Shown here: positions 11,030 to 23,800 of the stretch, piece by piece
Numbering within the stretch: position 1 is the first letter of the stretch
Layout: each line of letters opens with the position of its first letter
Origin: Gnetum montanum
Lineage: Eukaryota > Streptophyta > Gnetopsida > Gnetales > Gnetaceae
DNA: 46,496 nt
Assembly: GCA_015680685.1 (NCBI GenBank)
Contig: MNCI01005534.1
Span: 105,930 to 152,425 of the forward strand
Reading direction: 5' to 3'
Translations under genes and position numbers: made by a program
The notes under the pieces: model-generated
The model's database searches: none
What the model was told of the DNA's origin: nothing
What the model saw: only the letters and a program-made list of their open reading frames with translations

Positions 11030-12813
11030 CATGATAGATGCATCCAACTACTCATTAGAAACCATGCTTTGTCCATATTATATCCACTATGCAAGCAGGA
11101 GCATTGTGGGTGCATAGCTCAATTACACCACCACTAAAAAATAACTCATGGTAGTGGTGTTTGCTTTAGAGAAATTTAGGTACTATGTGCTTGGATATAA
11201 GGTGTTTGTGCACACAGACCATAGTGCTATTAGGTTCCTTATTAACAAACCAGTGATGAGTCCCCATGTTATATGATGGCCGGTGATCTTACAAGAGTTT
11301 GATCTTATGATGATGGACAAAAAGGAAACTAATAACATGGTAGCTAGTGACTTATCTTGGTTATGATGGGATAGTAAGGAGGAGGAGAGTCCACTCTCAG
11401 ATCAATTTCCTAATGAACTCCTCTTTGCTAGTGTTGTGAACGAGCAAGACCTTAAGGAAAGTAACTAGTACAAGAACATCTTGTCCTACCTGCTCACTCT
11501 ATAGATGCCACAGGGGTAAAACAACAAGAAGAAACAACAATTTCTTCACCAGGTTAAACATTTCATGGAGATCAATGGTAACCTTTACAAGGTTTATAGA
11601 AATGGCCTAGTAAGATGGTGTATCCCTAATGTAGATCAGCTAAGAGTCCTCCAAGATGCACATGAGGGTCCTTGTGGGGGCTATATGAGGAGGTGAATGA
11701 CCATTAAGATCCTCATGGTGGGTTACTATTTGCCTACATTCTTAAGGAATGCACATTACTTTGTCTACTCGTATGATAGATGCCAATGAGATAGAGGGAT
11801 GACTACTTATATGGAAGGGCCCCAATAGTGGATCTAATCATTGAAGCATTTCAACCTTTGGGGAATTGACTTTATGAGGTTCATCAATGACATGCCCAAT
11901 TGGGAAGGCCTATATAATTGTAGCTATTAACTATTACACGAAATGGGTTGAATTTGTGACCATCACCGACTGTACATCCTCTACGATAGCCCAGTTTGTA
12001 CAATAATATGTTGTAAACAGGTTTGACATGTGAAGAGTACTTATTTTTGATAACAAGACACACTTTACAAGTGCCACTTTTTGTAAACTCATGCAACACT
12101 TGAGGGTTGAGCATAAATTAACAACTTCACACCACCCCCAAGTTAACGGTCAATTTAAAGTCACAAATAGAGAGATAACCAAAATACCAACATGCATTGT
12201 TAGTAAATATAGGAGGGACTAGAGCTCTAAACTCAACAATGCCCTTTGGTCCTATTGTTCAACATGGAAACTTCCTATAGGTTACTCTCCCTATGAGCTT
12301 GTGTACAGAAAGCTCCTAATACTTTGTATCCAAGTTGAACTCTGTACACTCTCAAATGCATGTGAGTTAGACTTGGACCTAAGCCTAACATAGAAAGAAA
12401 GATTGATGAAACTCAATGTGCTAGATGAGAATTGATTAGTGGCCCTATCATCAAATGAAGTGCACAAGGTATATAATAAACAATGTCATGACCTTAGGAT
12501 TAGGAAACTTAAATTTCAACTAGGAGATAAGGTGCTCTATTAGAATCCCATGCACGTACCTCAATGAACTAAGTTTCAAACATTATGGAAGAATCCTTAT
12601 ATCATTTATGAAACCTTTCCATCCAGGGCCATGTTAATCTACTAGTGTGACAGCCCAAATAAGAAATTATTAGTCAAGATTTATCAAATAAAACCTTTCC
12701 ATGAACAATGAGTAACCAATGGACACAATGCCTTAACAAATGATCAAGCATGTTTGATCTTTCGAATCTTTCCCTTTCAACTTAGTTGCAGGGGGGATGG
12801 CCACCCATGCTAA
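11025..12813 (+). pseudogene. RE-A pol, second part: RNase H and integrase (decayed)
   Basis: The gene resumes after RE-B with HIMIDASNYSL (RNase H start), then YVLGYKVFVHTDHSAIRFLINKP, then VILQEFDL. Integrase follows: VRWCIPNVDQLRVLQDAHEG (zinc-binding region), FNLWGIDFM (first catalytic Asp), LIFDNKTHFTSATF (second Asp) and HHPQVNGQFKVTNREIT. Then comes the C-terminal part with GYSPYELVYRKL, FQTLWKNPYIIYETFPSRAM and the tail GDGHPC before a TAA at 12811-12813. The same terminal stop occurs in RE-E (34333-34335) and RE-C (24181-24183). Frequent stops and small indels make it non-functional. Length and order fit a full pol of the family once the 9.3-kb insert is removed. Confidence 0.9.
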
Positions 12814-14715
12814 GATATTCTAAAATGGCTCCTCAGTTTTTTACTTCTTTTGTTTTACACCATATTTCATATGTTTTTCATTTTCTTGAGTCTTTTACAA
12901 TTTTTTCTATATTTTGTTTTATTTAGATTTTGCTTATGTTTCTTCATTTTTCTTTCTTGTCACTAGGACTTGGTGCAACTACAATTGTTATCAATGGTGG
13001 TTTGAAACTTTATTGATTACTTGATTACAAAATGACTGGATTTCATTTTAGAATTTTGAAGTTTACTAATGGAACATTGATTTCTTTCATGTTAACAAGC
13101 AGTGAGTCCACATCATCCATAACTCCACCCAACTCTATGGTGTTTCCTTATTTTGGAAATATGAGGTCCCTTCTTAATAAGAGCTTATAATGAATTGGTA
13201 AACTTTGTACTTTCCAAACTTGGGAAGAATTAAGTGGATTGACATGGGTTTGACTTTAAAGAAATTTTTCACTTTTGTACCTACTTGCCATCTAAGTTAC
13301 ATGAGTGTTTCCATGGATTTCTCACCATTCCACTATTGATCAATAATAAGAAGAAAAGTCTTTGTATGGTGCGATTTCCATTTTAAAAAATCAACAATAA
13401 TGATGGGAATTCAAAGAACACTCCTTAGACATAATAACGGGCTACAAGCATTGGTTATGGGTTTGGAAAGACATGTTACGCATGCCTAAAGGTACCCCTC
13501 TAACTAAGGCTCTCTTCATTTCTTGCTTCTCTTTTCTTCTTCTTTAGGAATGATGAGTGATCTGTGGGGATCTTGTTTCTTAGAGGGTGGAATGGTCTAA
13601 TGTGTTGATGCAAATTTTTTGGAAGTTAATGGTTGTCATTTGGACTAAGAAAAGGAGTTTCTTAGGACATATTTAATCACATCTTCCACAAGGGACTTCA
13701 TGTGACCACCATGGGGAACTCCATTCCATACTCTCTCTCATCCACCAATTCTTTCCATCAACCACCTCATTGTCTCTTTTCATGATTGTTTTGATGGGTT
13801 CATTGGTAAACATTTGAAATTCTTTGATGACTTCTTTGGTGATTTGGTCTTTACCAATTCACAACCATTAATCATCCTTGGGATCCACAAATTCCTTAGT
13901 TTGAGGACATGCAAGGGCATTAAGGGCATGTGCCTCCTATGGGGAGGATTCACTTACATACCCCTTAATTGATTTGGTTAAATTCCTTATCCCTTAGCCA
14001 TTTTACCTTCAAAACCTTATGAATTCCACATCAATTACATCTAATTTTGTAGTCCTTAACCAATAATCTCCACATCAATATCCTTTTCCACATCCATTTC
14101 TAGCCCTCTTCAAGCATTTCATCTTATTCTTGACTTTTTTGGCTTCCTCTAAACTCCAATTTCTTGAGAAAACTCCTTATTTTTCCTTAGTTTTTTATGT
14201 GGAAAAAGTTTATTCTATGGTTGTGTCAATGCATCCTTGTCAACGTAGGACAGAAATGTGATAAATAGCAACAGGGACTTAGCCATTTTTCCACATTTTC
14301 CATTTAATGCCAAGGTACTTTTTGTCATTTTTAGAGTCCAGAGCCTTCCTCAACCCATAACTTTTAAACTGCTTATTCGATTCACTCCATTCTTCGATCC
14401 TACAATGATCGGAGGTTAGCTTTATGTTGTGGGGGCCATAAACCATAAGTTTCTAACAAAAAAGTTTTTGAAATGTTTCTAACTTCTACAAGGTTTAACT
14501 AATAACATAATATTAAATACCACTAATCCACTTCAGTTAAAACTCACAAACTCACTCTAGTAACTATCAAGATAAAATAATAGTAAAATACTATTAATAT
14601 AATCAATCCACCATAATCACAACTCAACTAAAGTGTAACTAATCAAAAGAGACAAGGCATCCAAGTGTTTAAGTTACAAATAAAATGCTAATCTTTGGTA
14701 ATGCTATGATTGTAG
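12814..14715 (+). other. RE-A untranslated region between pol and ORF3
   Basis: No supportable coding sequence. Just after the pol stop there are TTTTGTTTTACA-type motifs (about 12845-12935), as in RE-C and RE-E. Further on it shares AAGGGACTTCATGTGACC (13692) and a segment on GGGGAGGATTCACTTACATA (near 13936) with the RE-C region at 24957-25230. This shared stretch is characteristic of the family. Confidence 0.65.
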
Positions 14716-17593
14716 ATGACATCTAGACCAAGAGATAAACAACCATAGGAAGGAGGACCATCCTAATAGAGGGATAAGTGACCTATAGGAGGAAGGGGCC
14801 AACAACCAAAGCAATCGCAAGAGAAAGTAGCAAAAACACATGCAATGGGACCTCTTCAAGAAGAGCCCAAAGTGGAAACTCTTCAACAGATTCTTATAGC
14901 TGAAATCGGTCAATCATAATGAGATGAGGTGCTTGGCCCAGGACCAAACCTAGAAGTCACTTTGATAAAAGCCTGCATATAGAAAATTCACCCTAAGAAG
15001 GTTTTGAAGTGTAGTTCTTTAAGAATTAAACTTTGGCTCTTTCTTGGATTTGTTGCCAAAAGAGGTTAAAAGACAACTTTAAGGCTCTCCCATGTGGCCC
15101 ATCCTTACTTTCGATGGGGAATGGTACATGGGGGCATGATTCATCTTTTGGAAAAATAGGCAAGTTGATGCCATAGTGAAAATAAAGGACATTAGTATGT
15201 CCTACTTTGTGAAGGCCATTACAAAGGCCCTTGGGTTGCCAAATACTAGGGCAACATTGGTAGAAATCTCAATGTAGGTAGACCCAAAAGTAAAGAAATA
15301 ATGGGTCTAGTGATGCTATGAAGTGGATTGTAAAGAGTACGGTGCACTCACCAAGGCAAGGAGAGCCTATTTCAAAATTGCAGCCTATCACCTTAATCCA
15401 AAGGTGAGGTGAATCAAAATCACTATCTTCTTTGCCTGTGCATGTGTCGCTCTGAGTAGTAAATATCCCATCAACCTTCCATAGTTCATCTTCTTGGATA
15501 TTGAAAAGAGATTTAAAGAGAACAAGTGTGTAAGAAAGATGCTCCTCTTTCCATGCCTTATCAGAAAGGGGAGGCATAGCTTGTTATGCCAATGAGATCC
15601 TTCATCATGCTCATACTACCTCTTGGCAAGAGATGATGAAGGATAAGGCACCCACCAAGTTGCAAGAAGAGGAGTAGTCACCACCACCACCCACTCAAGA
15701 AGAAATAATGCTGGAGGCTCATGTTGCCATTAAGCACTTGCACAAGCTTTGTGAGCAACTTCTATAGTAGCAGCAGGCAAGATCGAGTATTGATGACCAA
15801 TCACTCTACTAGTCAACATTGAGCACTCTTAAGGAGGTTACATGCACTATTAGATGGCTAGAGGAGAGTATGCCATTGTTCATTGTCCAAAGGATGCAGG
15901 CTCCTGCAAGGTTAAATCTAAGCACCTAGGAGGTGATGATGTTCCTCCTATGATAACAATAATTCCTAGAAATTTCTAGAAATATCGTCACTTTTTCAGT
16001 TTGGAGGAGGGTGAGGAGGCGACTATCTTGGTGATGTAGCACTAAGGATAGGAGACAATGATGGAGGTGATGGCTAATAGTGTGGTGGAAGCATTGAACA
16101 CTCTTGTGGCCACTGTGTTAGATATTGCTACACTTAGGGATGTATAGACATATGCAAGAGTAGCTAGTGAAAGGTTTAGCATAGCCTAGCACAAGGAGGT
16201 GCTGGACTAACTAGTAAGAACCAGGTAATCATTTTCAAAGGTCTTTGATCTTTCAAATAACATCACTACCACCTAGTTGATGCTATTAGAAGCTAGGGGT
16301 AAGCTCATCATTGCTAATGCCCAACTTGAGGTAGCTACATCCAAAAATTGATGATTGGTTGTTGAGATTGTGGAGTTGAGAGCTTAACTAGCTGATCCCA
16401 CCATCCTCAACTAGGCCATAATAAGAGATGAAGCTTTCTTACAACTTCAACACAGACTTCAAGAAGCTAAGAATGTAAAGGAGATAGCAGTCTTCGACCA
16501 GTCCTTAGTAAAAGCCATAACCTACAACACCGAAAAGAACTTGTTAGAGGTTTGCATGAAGAACCTGGTTCTAACCAAAGATAATTATCCCATGTGGAAT
16601 GTTGAGGTCTAAAAAGATCAAATGGTAGAATTTTTATGATAGAAGTAGGAGTAGCTTGCTAAGGTGATCATAGACTTAAGGAGGTTGGCTGTTGAAAATC
16701 AAAATCTCTTGATGAAGGAAGTCTACATGCTTTGCCAAAAATCAACCATTGAGATAGCTACCTAGAAGAATGAGGTCTTGAAGTTTGAATGAGTGAAAAA
16801 TCACTATAGGGACTAGGTTGGGCTTCTTAAGGAAGTTAATGAAAAAGAAATCGAATTGGCCAAGGTAAAGATGAATGAGATCCTCCAGCAACTCCAACAA
16901 GGAGGCAACATGTTGTAGCCCATCTTTAATGGACTCAACGCATACCGCAAAGCCAAAATCCACTTGAAGGAGTTGCAGATTGAGAAGATGATAGAATACA
17001 TGAAGTTAGCCAACCTTTGATATGTGAACTTCGCAATGCTGATTGTTGGAAGGTTAAGGTCAAAACTAGAGAAACAAGTGGCTAGCTCTTACCTCTTATA
17101 TGAGGCAGAGTTCAAGCACCACAAAGACACAAAGGAAAAGCTAGAAACAACTAATGCTAAGCTTGAAGTTCTCAGAGCCCTCTTCACAAATCAATGATCA
17201 ATTATTGATAACATGTCCAAGAGGATAAATGATTACAATGATATGCATAATTTTTTCAAAGCATTCGAGATCGAACAAAAAAAATTCATTACCTAGTTTG
17301 TGAACATCAAAGAGTTGTTCCTAACCATGCTTTGTTTATGAGTTGTTCCTGTACCAACTTACATCGACGATGCTATGTGGATTGTGTATAATACCCAAAC
17401 TAAGGAGGAGAAGATGAAAGCACTATTGGATGCTTTTTGTCTTCCACTAGAAGTAGTAGTTGCACCAAAATAGTCGTAACCACCTTAGCCTCAACCACCA
17501 CATGCACCAAAGGCAAGGGAAGGTCCTTCAGTACCTTAGGTGCCTCAACCTCTTAAGACCATTTGATCTTCTTGTTGTCCTCGACCATCATAG
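14716..17593 (+). pseudogene. RE-A ORF3: large coiled-coil protein with plant-transposon-type N-terminal domain (decayed)
   Basis: This is the homologue of the RE-B ORF3 and lies between pol and the 3' LTR, in sense. It starts at an ATG at 14716 (MTSRPRDKQP, then GGRGQQP) that aligns with the RE-B start. The globular part includes FVKAITKALGLPN (near 15200), YFKIAAYHLNPK (near 15370) and MLLFPCLIRK (near 15540), each matching RE-B in order. A Pro/Glu linker near 15650-15710 leads to about 1.6 kb rich in Glu, Lys, Leu and Gln heptads (for example VKMNEILQQLQQGGNML near 16870), and a Pro-rich tail near 17470-17560. The end at 17593 is provisional. The span is not a multiple of three, so at least one frameshift is present in addition to many stops. 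Conservation in two separately inserted elements argues that this is a real ancestral gene of the family. Confidence 0.75.
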
Positions 17594-17790
17594 GAGTTCT
17601 AGTTGTTAGTTTTTATAAAAGTGTTCAGTTTTATTTTCATGAATACCCATTTTTGTAATCATTTTCAATCCATACACTTGGGTACTTAGCATTAGTTTTT
17701 GAGTGAGTTATTTAGTTGATGGTTTTATACCTTTCCAAATTTTGTAAGAAGCTTGATCTTCCTTTTGTTCACTGAAGGATGAGTTTTCAA

Positions 17791-17805
17791 TGAGTCATGA
17801 GGGTA
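17791..17805 (+). other. RE-A polypurine tract
   Basis: TGAGTCATGAGGGTA abuts the 3' LTR. It is the counterpart of the tracts in RE-B, RE-C and RE-E. Confidence 0.8.
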
Positions 17806-18647
17806 TGATGAATCATCATCAATGATGGACATGCATTGATGCATCCTCATCAACATCACCCCATCGATGCATGATCTAATGCATGGATGCATATGCATCA
17901 ATGAGGCATTTGAGTCTACCTATATAAATGCCTGCATCCATTGCATTTATAGCATTGGTTAGTTAATTGCTTACAAAAGTTCTTGTAGTTTATTTTTGTG
18001 ATAATTAGAATATTTTCTAAGTGCCAGCAGTAGGAGTCAAGAAGTATATGGATTCTTATTCAAGCACTAATATACCTGGACACTTCGCTATGACGACAAT
18101 AAAGATGAAATTCTTAAAATACCTTATAGCATTGGGAAATAGTTTAACATTTACTTTAATGTACTTTACTATTCATGAAATTTACTTCTATGTTGTTAGT
18201 TAATTAAATATGATTAATTAATACACATAAGTACAACCACCTTGAGCATAATGTTAATGCTTGATAATCCTAGTAGTGCTAGCACTTGGTAACCCAGCAA
18301 CATTGTAATACATTTAGGATGTGTACGACAAGTGGAACCAAATACTTGTATTAGGAAATAGCTTAAGGAATTAGATAGTTATTAGATTAATTAATACTTA
18401 TCACTTTGTTTTACACCAAGGCTAAAATAGATAAAAATATAAAATTATACAAATCATGTGCCTTGGTTACACTTAACCATATGGTTGTACTTACACAAGT
18501 GGAACCAAGAAGACAATGATTGTGTCCTTAGGTTCACTACCTAGATAATGTGCATTTAGAAAACTAAAGTATATAGAATTCAACTAGATTGCTCGTGGAT
18601 GCTTGTGATTTGTATGCTTGGGTGTAGGGTATACTCTCCACTCATCA
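17806..18647 (+). repeat. RE-A 3' LTR
   Basis: This LTR of about 842 bp runs from TGATGAATC to CCACTCATCA. The TATA box TATATAAAT is at 17921-17929. R/U5 segments are shared with RE-C and RE-F, such as a TATTCAAGCAC block and GTACAACCACCTTGAGC. Its U3 carries ATGCAT palindromes (six between about 17830 and 17905) in place of the GATATC palindromes of the other LTRs. Only the 3' LTR lies in the window. Confidence 0.85.
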
Positions 18648-19818
18648 ATTGTCATTTGATCATTATTATTATTGATATTAACTTGATTTTTCATATCTTC
18701 AACTTCATATTATTTTTTAATCTTCAACTTTAACACACTTTTCTTTTCTTCAAAATTTTTTCTCTTGAGTAGAAAAGGATAATAATTAAACAAATATCCT
18801 TCACAATGGAAAAAGTTGCAAGAATTACTAAGATTATAATATGTAATTGGCTGAATATAAGTCTTTCGTCTTGCTTGTCATGCTAATTCGTTTTTACAAC
18901 TGAGAAGGTTGGTTTCAACAAAAAAATGTTTAAGAAAATTAAAAGTTGTAAAAATAGGTTTCATAAATGTCTTGCTCAAATTTTTGAAAAATCAACAGAA
19001 GATTACATAACTCAACAAAACATAGAAATTTAGCATATTCTTCATATTGGACATCAAAATCTAAAGTCTAATTACAAATGATCAATGCTGCATGCTTATG
19101 TATAAAAGACCTTGCTACACCATTGAAGTATTGCCTAACTTAACAACTAGAAAATAATGAGAATAATACCTAGCATGATAGACTTAGATTCATGTATTTT
19201 CATCACATTATTTATCTAAAAAAGGAAAATTTGATATGAGGTGGGTAATCCAAAATTTGAATAAACACATATTATGATGAAAGATCAGCAACTAATGACT
19301 TACATCGTTAAGAAGAATAAAATCATGTGTCTTAGTTACATCGACATCACTATAAGAAAATGTCACATCATTTTTTTAATAGCTTGTAAATTTGCATTTT
19401 GAGAATTAGTAGAAATTCTTGATTCAATAAATGAAGCAAAAATTTCAACATTAGTTGAAGAAGATGGGATTAATATAGAATTTCCAATAAGAGAATTCTA
19501 GAGAAATTAGATATACTGGAATAAAAAAAGAAGAGAGAAAGATCATATCTACTGAAAACAATCACTCTTTGTTAATGTTATGTATATGGATACATCATAT
19601 TGGTTTAGTCACTTGTATGATTATCAAGGCATCCTTGTGACATTCCGAACCTTAGAGACTAACAGGTAGCACGTAAGTTACATACTTATGTTGCACTTGA
19701 AAGTTCTTGAGAACATTAAGGTGTAGTTCACCCTGAGTTTGTTATGAAACACTTAGTGTATTTGAGAGTTCAATGGTGGTGCTGAGTAATACTTCTCTAG
19801 AGTAATGTTATTACACTT
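18648..19818. other. Unclassified AT-rich flank, left side of the RE-C target locus
   Basis: I see no gene or repeat I can name here. It lies outside the RE-A 3' LTR and is continuous with 26796-27200 once RE-C is removed. A short open stretch near 19395-19490 (ELVEILDSINEAKIST) is too brief to call a gene. Confidence 0.5.
19814..19818. repeat. Left target-site duplication of RE-C (CACTT)
   Basis: CACTT precedes the 5' LTR. The identical CACTT at 26791-26795 follows the 3' LTR. Confidence 0.92.
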
Positions 19819-20679
19819 TGATGAAGCATGTTTTGACAGGCTTCAATATCTAATATGTGATATCAGAGCATCGATATTGGATACCAAATATCAAGGCCTA
19901 AGATGCGATGTTAGATATCTGATATTGCAGGATATATGTCGACCTATAAATATAGCACTTGGGCACATGATTTCATAGTCAATTTTTCATCAGGTTTTGC
20001 ATAGAGTAATGAAGTTCTTATAGTTTAGTCATTCCAAAGTTAGAATATTTTTGAGTACTTGCAATAGGAGTTTCAGTGTGTATGGACCTTTATTTAAGCA
20101 TTGATGTACCTGAACACAACCATGTGATGGAAATAAAGGTGAACCCTTTTGATAATCCTTGTAGCACTGAGAATAGATTAATGTTTCTTTTAATGCATTT
20201 ATTGTTCATAAACTTTACTTTAATGCACATTGATTAAGCAATTAAATTTTAGTTAATAATGAACACAAGCATGACCACTTCGAGTGTACATATAGCACTT
20301 GGTAACATAGAAATGCTTAATGTTTGGTAACCTAGCAATGCTACATGTGTTTAGGATGTGTTCGAGGAGTGGGAATGAGTATTTGTGTTAGGCTAGCTAG
20401 GTAGTAGATAAACTAGATATTAAATTCCTCTACCTCTCATTCTTGTTCTAGGTGATTAAACTTATAAAATATAAAATGATAAAAATCACATACCTCAATT
20501 GCACTTAACCATATACATGTGCCTCACAAGTTGAACTGAGAAGACAATGATCATTTCAATTAGATTTCACTTCGTAGAACTAGTGTATTTAAGAACTTAA
20601 GGTTGTAGAGTTTGACCAGATTGCGCGTGAATGCTTGTGACTCGTATCGTTGGGTGCAAGGGTACCTCACTGCTCATCA
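19819..20679 (+). repeat. RE-C 5' LTR
   Basis: This LTR of 861 bp runs from TGATGAAGCATG to TGCTCATCA. The TATA box TATAAATA is at 19945-19952, preceded by a cluster of GATATC/AATATC palindromes (about 19844-19930). Paired TTGGTAACNTAG motifs lie near 20300-20335. It is the direct copy of 25928-26790. Confidence 0.92.
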
Positions 20680-20680
20680 T

Positions 20681-20698
20681 TAGCGCCATTGCCAAGGA
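20681..20698 (+). other. RE-C primer binding site, tRNA-Asp type
   Basis: TAGCGCCATTGCCAAGGA lies one base after the 5' LTR. It matches the tRNA-Asp complement at 14 of 18 positions, and all four differences are G-to-A. Confidence 0.85.
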
Positions 20699-20839
20699 CC
20701 TTTTAGTTGTTATGTGAACTATTTAGGATCTAGTGAAAGTTATTCAAAATTGTTGGAATGAATCCTAGTGTAATATCGCACTTTAGAATAACTACAATAA
20801 ATTTTAAAAGAACATTACATTTTTATTCTCTAACATAAA

Positions 20840-23800
20840 ATGTCTTCTTCTCATAGGAGTGATTCTCCAACTAGGTTTGATAGAGTACATTAGTGGGTGC
20901 CCTAACAATATAAAGTGGTATATGCTCATCATGATGAGTATGTACCCAAATTCACCTTCATCCTACACCAGGATGAACAGTTGTGGTGGTGTGGCATGGA
21001 AGGCAACATCGTGTTGCCACTTGATCGATTCATTCCTGTGATTCTCCAACAAATGCATATCCAATTAGGTCTTCAAGGACTTCATGTTGTTGTGCAAGAT
21101 AGTGATGGCAAGGATTATCACCCCACTGATGTACAATGTTTTAGGGATTACTGGTTAGAACAACACTATGAATCTACAAAAGGGAAAGGATTTAATGATT
21201 CCCCATTCCTATTGTACCAAAATAATGGTGGAGAATCCTTCTCTAGGGGTTTTCCATTCAATGAAATTTCTCTCTTTGACTTTGATGAAGGAGGTCAAAA
21301 ACAAAACTTGCAATCCACAATCCACAATCTTGGTTCTAGTAAGAATGGATCCAATGACAAAGGAGGATCCAAAGAGGTGAGTTAGGGTAGGGATGCAGAC
21401 AAGAAACAAGATCATGATCGTGGTTGTGATCACTAAAGAGGTGATAGTAGGCACCATGATGGTGCTAGTCCTCCTTCCTCTTCACCTTCATCATCATCAT
21501 CATCATCTTCTAGCTTTGATCGCAACCACAAAGGGTGTGATTGTGATGGAGCTGATCGATGACACTGAAATGATCAAAGGGACCATTAGGCAAGCCAGGA
21601 CCAAGGGCTCATGCATTTAAGAGAGACTCTTTGCCATGAACAAAGGGGTAGTAGAAGGCATCGTAGGCACCAAAATCAAGGCCTTGATGAGCCTTTTCTT
21701 GCCACTTGGAGTATGCTAAACATTATAGAGGTAGTATAGATTCCCAAAAGGCACATTAAGGATAGTTAGATCGAAAGAATAAACATGAACAATATCCCTA
21801 GGTTTAAAGGAGGATATAACTCATATCCGCAAAACCATCTCCAAGTTTTTCAAGATGCATATGCCTTGAAAAATATAGAAAATGAGTGGCAGAAGCTCAA
21901 GTTGTTTCTAAGGACACTCATTAAAGAAGCAGAAAATTGGTACCGGTTCTTAGAATTGGAATCTATTAGATGATGGAATACAATGCTTGAATTTTTCAAT
22001 GAAAAATAGCAAATGTACTCTAGAGTGTCCAACTTGAGGAGTTAGATCCAAGGATGGAAATAAGAAACACACGAACCCTTGGATGTTGCCATTGGCCAAT
22101 ACTATTCCTTAATGCATAGATGTCCTAGTGATGGTTATTCTTAATTAGACCAACTTTGCCACATTGTAGACAGGCTTCAATTTAAAATGGGAGAACCCTT
22201 GGTGTCTATGCCCAAGGATGACTAGCAAAATTAAGCGTTCATCAAATCCAAAGATTTCTTGAGCAAGTAGCTAAAGAAGAAGGAGAGTTGAGAAAGTGAG
22301 AAAGTGTAGAAGAATATATGTGATCCTTCCATTCACAAGAGGGAGGTTTGATTCTATGATAGTGAGGAAGAATCAACACTTGATGAGGTGGTGAATAGAA
22401 AAACCTTATTGTTTCAAAAATTTTAATCCAAAATTATGGCCAAGGTTGATCAGTTATGGAACTTCATGGATAATCAATTTCAAGCTATTCTAAAAATTAC
22501 TAAAGAGTCTAAAGAATAAGGTAGTGATTGTGAGTGTAGGAGACGCTAGGAAGATAAACGTGCCTATTAAAGAGGTAAGGATGAGATTGTTGCAATAGAG
22601 GAAGTTGTCAGAATCGAATTAGATGATGATGGTGGGTGTGACATTTGCCATTATAAACATCCTAAGGGATGTTGCACTATTGTGTTCGCACTTATAGGAG
22701 TCTAGGATGTATGCCTTGAATCCATGACTAACATAAAGGAAACCACCAAAAAGATTGCCTTATCCTCAAGGTAATTCTAGTTAGTTCCACCAACAACCAT
22801 AGTATTATCCAAGTGGAACTTCACTGCAACCATATGAGTAGTACTAATAGTGGTAGCAACCATAATCATGGCTGCTAGCATTGCCAAGGTAGTAAGACCC
22901 TTATTGACAACTTGATCCATATGGGTACTATGCTCAACAACCTTTATCTCCATGTGACTCTTCTTGTCATGTCTCCAGCTTTTAGTTTCACTACTACCCT
23001 CCTGATTATTATTGAACTAATTCTCCACATGCAAGGAGGAATACCACCTATTATGCTTATTCTCCTCCTCATCCTTCTACCAATGCTTCTACACCCTTAA
23101 CTCCATTACCTCTTAATCCATCCATGGAGGGTGAAAGTCCCACTCAACCACAACAACAAACTGCTACCAGGGCTTTTAACATAAAGCTGGCTTCCCAATC
23201 GAGTGGCTCAAAATATTGATCCTAGAAGAGGTCATTCTTCCACACCAAAAGTCTTAAAATTTTTTCACAAATCGATGCAGCCAAACACCTTGTCTCTCCT
23301 CCATCCTCTACATTATAGCCAATCAGGTCCCTTCAAATCAAACATCTCCTCAAACCCACACAATCATGATAAATCATGCCATATATGATTGGATCAAGGC
23401 TAGTAATCTTCCTAGGAAACTATGTAATCTTGGAAGTCCTCTCATTTACCTATAGATTGTTAGAAATTATTCATGCAAAGCTCTTCTTAATTCAGGTTCA
23501 GGTATGAATCTAAATTTCTATGAAATGTACAAAGCTTGGAACCTACCACCTCTTAAGAAAAGTGAATTCATCTATAGTTAGTAGACTAGCCTGTCATTAT
23601 TCCTTTGGAACTAGTGGAGAATATTGTGACCACTATCTATGGGTGGTCTTATCCTACTAACTTCTTGGCAATCGAGGTCAACAATTGCAACAAGGAATTT
23701 TCTATCATTATGGGAAGAGCTTGGCTCAACACAGTCAATGTGAGAATAGGCATCCATAACCTCTCCTTAGAGATTTCCAAGGAGAATGAATTTGGTCTAA

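Noticed and set aside
15269-15577. 102-residue minus-strand open frame
   Set aside because: It is antisense to RE-A ORF3, whose sense blocks align with RE-B ORF3.
18021-18203. 60-residue frame in a transcription-unit-like setting
   Set aside because: It lies wholly inside the RE-A 3' LTR.
19395-19490. Short coding-looking stretch ELVEILDSINEAKIST
   Set aside because: Only about 30 codons, bounded by stops, with no family recognised.
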